The position numbers and the translations under genes were made by a program. A stretch of 5,127 bases of DNA from Coraliomargarita_B sp036735565 (GTDB lineage: Bacteria; Verrucomicrobiota; Verrucomicrobiia; Opitutales; Coraliomargaritaceae), in NCBI GenBank assembly GCA_036735565.1, contig DAINOC010000101.1, positions 1-5,127 on the forward strand. The letters run 5' to 3'. Under the pieces are notes generated by a model. It ran no database searches. It was given only the letters and a program-made list of their open reading frames with translations, and had not been told where the DNA came from. Shown here one piece after another: positions 1 to 5,127 of the stretch. Position 1 is the stretch's first letter; each line of letters begins with the position of its first letter.

Positions 1-964
1 CATCCGCACCGAGACCCTCCTTGAGGTCTTTCCGGATAATGCGGAGCTGAAGCAAATGGCCTCCGCCCTCGCGCAACAACCCAAGAGCGCACCACCACCA
101 CCGAACCCCGAGCTGGAGCGCATCCGCAGCGCTCTCAGCGGAGACACCCCCGCTCCCGCCCCCGTCCGTGTGGCCGCTGCCCGGGAACCCTCCACGATGG
201 ACCGGCTCGAGATCCAGACCGTCCTCACCGGGGCCCAGCAAGCCCTGCAGCTCCCGGATGCCGCCGCGCGGGCTACCCGCCTCACCGAGTTGCTGGCCCG
301 ACCGGTCCCGGAAGCTGCCCTCCAATCCACCCATGCCGAATGGCTCGTTTACTGGCAGACCCGGACCATCGCCGCCCTCGAGACGGACAACCTCACCTAC
401 GGCTGGCAGGCCGTTCAGGCACTGAAGCGGCTCGGCGCCCTGGAAAGCAAGGACCCCCAGCTCAACCAACTCATCGTCGCCGCCAATCTCAAGGGCTGGC
501 TTGCCATGGATGAGGCAAGCTACCGCGCAGAGACCACCCGCCAGGCCGCATTGGCCAAGCGTAAAGCCGCCTGGGCCGGCGAGTTCAGCTTTGTAAACAA
601 AGTGGGCAACTACTACGGGTTCAACAAACTAACCATCACCAATCCGGACAATCCGACCTTTAAGGAATGGTCACAGTTCAGCAACAACAGTGGCCGATAC
701 TCCGCGAGCACCACAAATAACGTGATCCCGGGAGAATACAAAGGCATCATTATGAGCGAAGATTCCGGCTGGGCCGAACGGGTCATCAGCCACACGCGCA
801 ATGAACTGAATGCCGCCACCTTCAATGCCGACTACACCGAGCTGCGCGTCTCCTATAGAAACAGCCAGACCGGCAGCGCTACCCTCGTCTTCAAACTTAA
901 CGAACGCAGTAACCCGCCCGTCGTCGTCGACCAAGCAAACCAAGTCTATAAGAAAACGCCCTGA
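1..964 (+). CDS. Paralogous exported protein of unknown function, 5' end missing (copy 1)
   Basis: The reading frame is open to the left edge: 18 codons precede the first visible ATG (position 56), and they read IRTETLLEVFPDNAELKQ. These align with residues 54 onward of the next gene (IRTETLLELYPEDPALTE), so the ATG at 56 is internal and the true start lies outside, about 160 bases upstream if the two N-termini match. Of 320 visible residues, about 1-20 are the end of a TPR-like helical hairpin, 27-65 a Pro/Ala-rich linker, 69-185 a helical core (LLARPVP near 97-103, YWQTRTIAALETD near 117-129, KGWL near 164-167), and 190-315 a probable beta-rich domain rich in Asn, Ser, Tyr and Thr. There are no visible cysteines. 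A signal peptide is expected by analogy with the paralogue but cannot be seen. From about position 590 the DNA is distinctly less GC-rich than the first part. I recognise no family, catalytic motif or function; a periplasmic or surface protein is an inference. It probably forms an operon with the paralogue 42 bases downstream. Confidence 0.85.
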   Translation, partial: IRTETLLEVFPDNAELKQMASALAQQPKSAPPPPNPELERIRSALSGDTPAPAPVRVAAAREPSTMDRLEIQTVLTGAQQALQLPDAAARATRLTELLARPVPEAALQSTHAEWLVYWQTRTIAALETDNLTYGWQAVQALKRLGALESKDPQLNQLIVAANLKGWLAMDEASYRAETTRQAALAKRKAAWAGEFSFVNKVGNYYGFNKLTITNPDNPTFKEWSQFSNNSGRYSASTTNNVIPGEYKGIIMSEDSGWAERVISHTRNELNAATFNADYTELRVSYRNSQTGSATLVFKLNERSNPPVVVDQANQVYKKTP

Positions 965-1006
965 GCGCTCGCGCTGCGGCTGTCCGACCGATGCCAGTAT
1001 GATCCA

Positions 1007-2140
1007 ATGATCCACCCGCCCACCATCGCCGATCCCCGCCGCATCATTTCCCTCGCGACGATCGCCGTGCTGGGGCTCCTCGGCACCCTGCCCGCTGCAC
1101 CGCCACCCGAGCAGCTTGAGCGCATCGCCACATTGGTCGAAGCCGGCAGGCTACATGAAGCTGCGATTCGCACAGAAACCCTTCTCGAACTTTATCCCGA
1201 AGACCCCGCACTCACCGAAATCCAATCACTCCTGCACGCAACCACCGCGCCACCGGCACCGCCACCGGCACCGGCCCACCCATCGGCATTCGTCCCCGAG
1301 GTCCTCCACCCGGACGATCAAGCCGAGATCGACCGCACCACCCGGGAAGTAGACGAGGCCCGGAACCTGCAAAACCCGCTATTGCGAAAACAAGCCCTGC
1401 GCCGACTGCTCAGCCGACCCGTCCCTGCGCGGGCAAAAGCCTCCCCGGCCTGGGAGCCTTACTGGCTGGCCCGCACCGCCGCCGCGCTTGAGGTGGATGA
1501 TGCCATTGCCGGTTGCCGCTCTGCCCGGCAGCTTGCCGAGCTAAAGCCATCACCGGCACCCGACGCACACCAAGCGAGTTTGCTGAACGACGCACGGACC
1601 CGTCGATGGCTTGATGCCGACTTCGCCAGAGAACTGGACAGTGCGATGGCCGAACACCAGCCCTGGCTGGGCACCTGGATCGGCACCGGACGACAGGAGG
1701 GAACCAAAACCGACCTTCACCTCGCCGTGACCCTCACCCTCTCCTCGGCGCTGAAAACCGCCATACACTGCGAGGGAACCACCGAAGCGGAACCGAGCCG
1801 CACCGACGTGAACTGGATGATCATTAAGCATACCTTCGAGCTGCCAGGCACCTACCAGAGCGAAATGTGGGTCGGCGAACCTGGCAACGACGATCCCGCC
1901 GAAGCCATGCATTTCATCCCGGCCAACGGCACCTACCACCTGCTCGGCCACGACATTTCCCCCGACCAGCGCGAGCTGAGCATCCGCTTCCGCTACCAGG
2001 CGGAGAAAGGCTCCCTCCAGAGCACCGAGTCCGCCATGGTCCTGCGACGATCCGAATCCGGAGATGCGCTCGAACTGAAACAAGGCCTCAACGTCGTTCA
2101 GATCAACCCGCTCTACATCAAGACACTTACCCGCCGCTAA
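1007..2140 (+). CDS. Secreted TPR-like/beta-domain protein of unknown function (copy 2)
   Basis: This complete 377-residue protein has an N-terminal signal sequence: a charged stretch with PRR at 10-12, then a hydrophobic run (about 14-28), then Ala-rich residues suitable for cleavage near 30-31. Residues 35-68 form a TPR-like helical hairpin (LVEAGRLHEAAIRTETLL, then LYPEDP). Residues 79-100 are a Pro/Ala linker, 107-205 a helical core shared with the upstream gene (LLSRPVP, YWLARTAAALEVDD, TRRWLD), and 218-350 a probable beta domain beginning WLGTWIGTG. Two cysteines (170, 255) are visible. Homology to copy 1 is clear in the N-terminal two thirds and faint in the C-terminal domain, so this is an old tandem duplication. 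The start was chosen because it directly precedes the signal peptide; the ATG at 991 runs straight into a stop, and no clear Shine-Dalgarno sequence is present. The gene lies 42 bases after copy 1, in the same frame. I know no function for this architecture; a role in the periplasm or at the cell surface is inferred from the signal peptide alone. Confidence 0.88.
   Translation: MIHPPTIADPRRIISLATIAVLGLLGTLPAAPPPEQLERIATLVEAGRLHEAAIRTETLLELYPEDPALTEIQSLLHATTAPPAPPPAPAHPSAFVPEVLHPDDQAEIDRTTREVDEARNLQNPLLRKQALRRLLSRPVPARAKASPAWEPYWLARTAAALEVDDAIAGCRSARQLAELKPSPAPDAHQASLLNDARTRRWLDADFARELDSAMAEHQPWLGTWIGTGRQEGTKTDLHLAVTLTLSSALKTAIHCEGTTEAEPSRTDVNWMIIKHTFELPGTYQSEMWVGEPGNDDPAEAMHFIPANGTYHLLGHDISPDQRELSIRFRYQAEKGSLQSTESAMVLRRSESGDALELKQGLNVVQINPLYIKTLTRR
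1249..1272 (+). repeat. Perfect 12-base tandem duplication in the Pro/Ala linker
   Basis: The unit GCCACCGGCACC occurs twice head to tail (1249-1260 and 1261-1272) within the linker of the second paralogue, where it encodes part of a Pro/Pro/Ala/Pro-rich stretch. Because the unit is a multiple of three, copy-number change would lengthen or shorten the linker without shifting frame. It may simply reflect biased codon use in a Pro/Ala linker. Confidence 0.8.
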
Positions 2141-2213
2141 GCTGACACTCGCGAGCCATCCCCGAAAAACCAACAAATCTCCCCAACTCCAAAACTCCCA
2201 TCACTCCAAACAA

Positions 2214-2231
2214 GCCCGGACGGAGCCGGGC
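2214..2231 (-). terminator. Possible intrinsic terminator of the GH95 gene
   Basis: GCCCGG (2214-2219) and CCGGGC (2226-2231) form a perfect 6-base GC stem with a 6-base loop. Read on the minus strand, the stem is followed immediately by TTGTTTGG, a short T-rich tail; on the plus strand no T-run follows. The position, about 130 bases after the GH95 stop, suits a minus-strand terminator. The tail is weak, and the hairpin sits inside a repeat element, so it may be only a structural part of that element. Confidence 0.4.
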
Positions 2232-2247
2232 CCTCCACTGCTCCACC

Positions 2248-2297
2248 CCTCTCGAAGCAAAACGAAGACCCTCCGTAGCTCGCAGAGCGAAGGACGG
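2248..2297. repeat. Conserved repeat core, copy 1 (complete)
   Basis: The 29 bases at 2248-2276 (beginning CCTCTCGAAGC, ending ACCCTCCGT) match 5099-5127 in the same orientation with a single A/G difference. CGAAG occurs twice in this part, 10 bases apart, and a third time inside the following palindrome. The core continues into the 25-base imperfect palindrome at 2273-2297. It is flanked on both sides by 8-base CTCC-type units. The near-identity of this core compared with the degenerate surroundings suggests recent spread or selection on this part. Confidence 0.85.
2273..2297. repeat. 25-base imperfect palindrome within the repeat core
   Basis: The segment has a regular 4-3-4-3-4-3-4 layout: CCGT, agc, TCGC, aga, GCGA, agg, ACGG. 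CCGT pairs with ACGG, and TCGC pairs with GCGA, separated by a symmetric 3x3 internal loop and closed by a 3-base loop. As RNA or single-stranded DNA it could fold on either strand. It has no T-run on either side, so it is not a standard terminator. Its place at the end of the conserved core recalls REP-type elements, which is an analogy and not an identification. Confidence 0.75.
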
Positions 2298-2363
2298 GCA
2301 GTGTCCAGTTCTCCAACACTCCATCGACCACCAATCATTGCGCATCGGTCATTCTTCTCTTCA

Positions 2364-4820
2364 TCAGTCATTCAAAATCACACAAGTATAAGTCTCCCCG
2401 GCTTGAGACAAAAAACTGAATTGATCGGCACCGGCTGGCATGAGCGGCACTGCCCGCCCGGAGCCATCAAGCACCGTCCACTGCGCACTCTCCGGATACC
2501 GGACCGTGCAGACACCGCCCCGGCGCGACTCGATCGTCATCGCGGTCAGCCGGTGCCCCGACCATTCGGCGGAAATGACAAAGTTGCCCCGGGCGACCAG
2601 GCCGCCAAAGGACCCCGCCTCCCAGTAAACGGGCAACGCGGGAATCGGTTCAATAAACCCTTCGTGACTCTGCAGAAGCATCTCGGCGACGCCGGCCACC
2701 ACACCCAAATTGGCATCGATCTGGAAGGGCGGATGCCGCATCCATAAGTTCGGGTTCGTCTTGTTGTCGAGCAGAGTCCCCAGCGCGCGATGCGCCTCTC
2801 CCCCTTCCTTGAGCCTCGCCCGGCAGCTCATCCGGTGCATGAGACCCCAGCCGGTCGTGTTCAGCCCCCGAAAATCGAGCGTCTTGCTGGCGGCCTCCAT
2901 CCATTCCGGCGTGGAGGAGTTGATCAAGGTGCCTGGATACAGCGCACACAGATGCGAGATGTGCCGGTGCGTGGGGTCGCCGATATCACTATAGAACCGC
3001 TCTTCGCGGAACTCTTTGATCTGACCGGATTCCCCAATCAGGATTGGATCCAAGCGGGTGATCTGCTCCCGGATGACTTCAAGAAAGGCATCCTGCGCCT
3101 CTAGAACCTCGGCGGCTTGCAGGGTGTCGTTAAAATTCTCCCAGACAAAGCCCTGGTCGAAGGTGCAACCGGTGGTGATGTAGTGATTCCTCGAACCATG
3201 CAGATGCCCGGGCATGCCTTCGACCTGACGTGGATCCGTCACCCGCTGCTCGGGAGACGCCGAGGGGTAGACCAACAGATGGTCCCCGTGCGGCACTAGG
3301 GTTTTTGAAAAGAACCGACTGAGCGAAAGCACGGAGGGGTAAGCGACCTCACGCAGGAAGTCGGTGTCCTGGGTAAAGTTGTAGTATTCCATCAGGAGCT
3401 TACTGGTCATGGCCCCGGTCCCGGGCCCCGAGTGCCCGCCGGGGGGCGGAAAGAAAAAGGCGCTGGCCCCCGTCCCGATGATCCAGCCGTTCCCGTCCGG
3501 CTCGGTGCTGACACGATCCGGATGGGTTTCCGCGATATACTCCGTGGCCGCACTTTCGGCGGCGGGGAGGTAGGCTTTGTAGAAATTGATATAGGGAACG
3601 AAGGTCTCCGCTAGATTGGCCGACATCGCCCCCCAGTAATTCATCTGGACGTTGATGTTGTGCCAGTAGCCACCCGTCCAGGGGGTATAGTCATACTGAC
3701 TCCAGACGCCCTGCAGGCCCGCCGGCAGCGTCGATTCCCGGGAGCTGGAAATCAGCAAATACCGTCCATAGTGAAAAATCAGCTCTTCGAGGTAGGTGCT
3801 GCGGTTGGCCACGGTCTGCATCTCCTGATACTCCGACAAGACACCATGAGTCGGTTTATCGAGCACCTCCGGGCTGAGTTGCAGGCTTACCCGGCCAAAC
3901 AGATTCTGGTAGTCGGCGAGGTGCTCCTGGCGAAGCGCGGCGTAGCCCTTTTCGTTCGCTTCGGCCAGCCGTTGAGTGACCGCTTCATGCGGGAACTGCG
4001 CCGGATCCACCTTCTCGAGTTGCGCATTGAGAAAGACGCCGGGATTGAGCACATAGTTGGTCCCGAGCGCCAGGATCAGGACCGCGCTGTCGGCCTTGGC
4101 GATTTGCAAGGCACCGGGATGCGCGTCCGAGGCTTCCATCGTCCCGCCTTCAGGCAGGACCTTTAGCTGTGACTCAAAATTGATGCCGAAGAAGGGACTC
4201 GTGCCGTGCATGCGGATGAGATCCCCCTCCGCACTGATGTGATCCAGGCGCGCATCCATCCGCTCCGGGGCATCGGCATGCGGCGATTGCTTATACACCG
4301 AAAAAGACAGGGCCCCGGGCTCGCTCGCGCTCAATCGCACGACCAGCACATTGCTGGGGTAGTTCGCGAAGTATTCACGCGTGTAGCGCACACCGTCGAT
4401 CTCGTAAGCGACGTAAGCGGTCCCCTCATTGAGGTTGAGCGAACGCTTGTAATTCTTCGGGTTCCGGTGATCAAAATCAATATACAGCTCGACGAAATTA
4501 GTCACGCCGCCCCGGTTGTAAGCCCCCCGGTTGTGCAGTGTCTTCTCCGTGATCTGCACACGCTCAGTGTCCAGGCCGCCAAAAATGTTGGCACCCATAT
4601 AGCCGTTGCCGATGGGATACGACCAGCTCTCCCAATCGGTATCAAAAGGGACGCCTCCGGCCATCTTCACCGCATAGGTTCCCCCACGGTTCGGAGCCGG
4701 AAAGGGCTCCCACAGCTCATAAACCCGCGCCGACGCACCCGCCGAAACGCTCGACACCCCACCCAACAACAGCGCACACAGCACCGCCCTGAGACCAAGT
4801 TTGCTTTGCTTACTCGCCAT
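2364..4820 (-). CDS. Secreted family GH95 glycoside hydrolase (alpha-L-fucosidase/L-galactosidase type)
   Basis: The 818-residue product fits the usual size of GH95 enzymes, which remove terminal alpha-linked L-fucose or L-galactose from glycans with inversion of configuration. A signal peptide is present (Lys/Arg n-region, hydrophobic 9-22, cleavage probably around 27-31), so the enzyme acts outside the cytoplasm. The N-terminal beta domain (about 33-310) has the family signature PIGNGYMGANIFGG (69-82) and TERVQITEKTL. The helical-barrel catalytic domain follows (about 330-700), then a C-terminal beta domain (about 715-818). By motif match to the Bifidobacterium bifidum enzyme AfcA, the Asn pair is N388 and N390 (NIN), the general acid is E603 (GQIKEF, followed by HRHISHL at 618-624), and the assisting Asp is D702 (FQIDANLG). 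The residues just before the Asn pair (YWH) differ from AfcA, so the sugar specificity is uncertain. The chosen ATG directly precedes the signal peptide; no clear Shine-Dalgarno is seen. The gene stands alone on its strand, with repeats on both sides and no sulfatase or transporter partner in view. Confidence 0.95.
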   Translation of the reverse strand: MASKQSKLGLRAVLCALLLGGVSSVSAGASARVYELWEPFPAPNRGGTYAVKMAGGVPFDTDWESWSYPIGNGYMGANIFGGLDTERVQITEKTLHNRGAYNRGGVTNFVELYIDFDHRNPKNYKRSLNLNEGTAYVAYEIDGVRYTREYFANYPSNVLVVRLSASEPGALSFSVYKQSPHADAPERMDARLDHISAEGDLIRMHGTSPFFGINFESQLKVLPEGGTMEASDAHPGALQIAKADSAVLILALGTNYVLNPGVFLNAQLEKVDPAQFPHEAVTQRLAEANEKGYAALRQEHLADYQNLFGRVSLQLSPEVLDKPTHGVLSEYQEMQTVANRSTYLEELIFHYGRYLLISSSRESTLPAGLQGVWSQYDYTPWTGGYWHNINVQMNYWGAMSANLAETFVPYINFYKAYLPAAESAATEYIAETHPDRVSTEPDGNGWIIGTGASAFFFPPPGGHSGPGTGAMTSKLLMEYYNFTQDTDFLREVAYPSVLSLSRFFSKTLVPHGDHLLVYPSASPEQRVTDPRQVEGMPGHLHGSRNHYITTGCTFDQGFVWENFNDTLQAAEVLEAQDAFLEVIREQITRLDPILIGESGQIKEFREERFYSDIGDPTHRHISHLCALYPGTLINSSTPEWMEAASKTLDFRGLNTTGWGLMHRMSCRARLKEGGEAHRALGTLLDNKTNPNLWMRHPPFQIDANLGVVAGVAEMLLQSHEGFIEPIPALPVYWEAGSFGGLVARGNFVISAEWSGHRLTAMTIESRRGGVCTVRYPESAQWTVLDGSGRAVPLMPAGADQFSFLSQAGETYTCVILND

Positions 4821-4940
4821 CTCGAAATTCGTTCAAATACATGATATCTTCCGTATGAGCGATTCACCGCCCACCTTCAGTATTGGGTAAAGCGAAACGC
4901 ACCCCCCATTGCAAACCATTGCGGCCAAACCGAAGCAGCG
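4821..4940. other. Spacer upstream of the GH95 gene, no gene seen
   Basis: These 120 bases separate the GH95 start codon from the upstream repeat tract and should hold the GH95 promoter. On the minus strand I see no convincing pair of -35 and -10 hexamers and no clear operator palindrome; TATCAT near 4846-4851 is a possible -10 but has no acceptable -35 partner. No open frame here looks real. Confidence 0.5.
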
Positions 4941-4963
4941 TCTTTCAGTTTTTCAATGATCGG

Positions 4964-5097
4964 TTTCCCAGTTCTCCAGTTCTCCAGTTTCCAAGTGTTC
5001 CAGTTTCCCAGCTCTCCAGTTTCCCAGTGTTCAGTTTTCCAGTTTTCCAACTCTCCATCACTTCAGTTATCAGTCCTCCAGTTCTCCAGTTCTCCAG
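4964..5097. repeat. Degenerate tandem tract of 17 eight-base units
   Basis: The whole stretch divides into 17 consecutive units, fifteen of 8 bases and two of 7 (5028-5034 and 5067-5073). The consensus is near TTCTCCAG, with variants TTTCCCAG, TTTTCCAG and CTCTCCAG. Two adjacent identical TTCTCCAG units occur at 4972-4987 and again at 5082-5097. Three weaker units may extend it left to 4941. The tract runs in phase into the conserved core at 5099. Purine/pyrimidine asymmetry is strong: the plus strand is mostly C and T. Three units make 24 bases, so any open frame across it would encode a spurious 8-residue repeat; I do not regard it as coding. Confidence 0.9.
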
Positions 5098-5098
5098 T

Positions 5099-5127
5099 CC
5101 TCTCGAAGCAAAGCGAAGACCCTCCGT
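5099..5127. repeat. Conserved repeat core, copy 2 (cut by the window edge)
   Basis: These 29 bases match 2248-2276 with one difference (A to G at 5113), in the same orientation. The window ends at CTCCGT, where the 25-base palindrome begins in copy 1. The rest of the core is therefore predicted just outside the window. Confidence 0.85.

Larger units (their letters stand above)
2177..2324. repeat. Composite intergenic repeat: 8-base units around a palindromic core
   Basis: Most of the convergent gap between the paralogue pair and the GH95 gene is a structured repeat. CTCC tetramers recur at 2179, 2187, 2195 and 2204, then at 2233 and 2241, and CTCT at 2249 leads in phase into the conserved core. 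Past the core, GTCC or CTCC recurs at 2303, 2311 and 2319. The spacing is 8 bases apart from one of 9. The same unit (consensus near TTCTCCAG) forms the tandem tract at 4964-5097, and the core recurs at 5099-5127, so the two loci belong to one family. No convincing gene is present; short open frames here are translations of the repeat. Such composite repeats probably spread as non-coding elements, but the mechanism is not visible. Confidence 0.7.

Noticed and set aside
1026..1047. A Tat signal from the Arg-Arg pair at residues 11-12 of the second paralogue
   Set aside because: The surrounding residues (PRRIIS) do not match the S-R-R-x-F-L-K consensus; an ordinary Sec signal peptide is more likely.
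1550..2176. A 208-codon minus-strand open frame opposite the second paralogue
   Set aside because: The plus-strand gene has a signal peptide and a paralogue next door. The minus-strand product is Gly/Val-rich and featureless, typical of an antisense shadow.
2127..2345. Minus-strand open frames of 65-72 codons across the convergent gap
   Set aside because: They are translations of the intergenic repeat in overlapping frames and have no domain, so they are likely spurious despite looking conserved wherever the repeat recurs.
2301..2747. A 148-codon plus-strand open frame running from the gap into the GH95 3' end
   Set aside because: It begins in repeat sequence and continues antisense to the conserved C-terminal part of the GH95 gene; no motif supports it.
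3660..4844. Long plus-strand open frames (168 codons at 3660-4166 and 212 codons at 4206-4844) opposite the GH95 gene
   Set aside because: They lie antisense to a gene with clear family motifs along its whole length, have no recognisable domains, and are expected by chance opposite GC-rich coding sequence.
4964..5127. A CRISPR array, suggested by repeated units
   Set aside because: The units are 8 bases, contiguous and degenerate, with no spacers of uniform length and no cas gene in the window.
2248..5127. An insertion sequence or composite transposon bounded by the repeats
   Set aside because: The bracketed segment encodes only a GH95 enzyme, the copies are direct rather than inverted, and no target-site duplication or transposase is visible. 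A passive repeat family is a better description.

Overview
The window holds three protein genes and a family of non-coding repeats. Gene and repeat style suggest a GC-rich, polysaccharide-degrading bacterium. A marine or freshwater Verrucomicrobiota of the Opitutae type is my best guess. The grounds are a secreted GH95 glycosidase, orphan secreted proteins with Pro/Ala linkers, and intergenic repeats made of short degenerate units plus a conserved palindromic core. There is no rRNA or marker gene to confirm this, so the taxonomic call is an inference.

Left part (1-2140, + strand): two adjacent genes encode paralogous, probably exported proteins of unknown function. The first is cut by the left window edge; its first visible residues align with residue 54 onward of the second, so its real start should lie roughly 160 bases outside the window. 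Both have a TPR-like helical hairpin, a Pro/Ala-rich linker, a conserved helical core (LLxRPVP ... YWxxRTxAALExD) and a beta-rich C-terminal region that has diverged strongly between them. They are 42 bases apart and probably co-transcribed.

Middle (2141-2363): this is a convergent intergenic gap. It carries 8-base-periodic CTCC units, a GC-rich hairpin followed on the minus strand by a T-rich stretch (a possible terminator for the glycosidase gene), and a conserved repeat core ending in a 25-base imperfect palindrome.

Right part (2364-4820, - strand): a complete 818-residue secreted family GH95 glycoside hydrolase (alpha-L-fucosidase/alpha-L-galactosidase family) with all expected catalytic residues. 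Residues next to the catalytic Asn pair differ from the well-studied members, so the exact sugar specificity is open. Upstream of it (4821-5127) lies a spacer, then a 134-base tract of 17 degenerate 8-base units, then a second copy of the conserved repeat core, cut by the right edge. The GH95 gene is thus bracketed by same-orientation repeats 2851 bases apart.

Nothing in the sequence links the paralogue pair functionally to the GH95 enzyme: they are on opposite strands and converge. I see no CRISPR array, RNA gene, transposase or defence system. The most unusual material is the composite repeat family and the uncharacterised paralogue pair.
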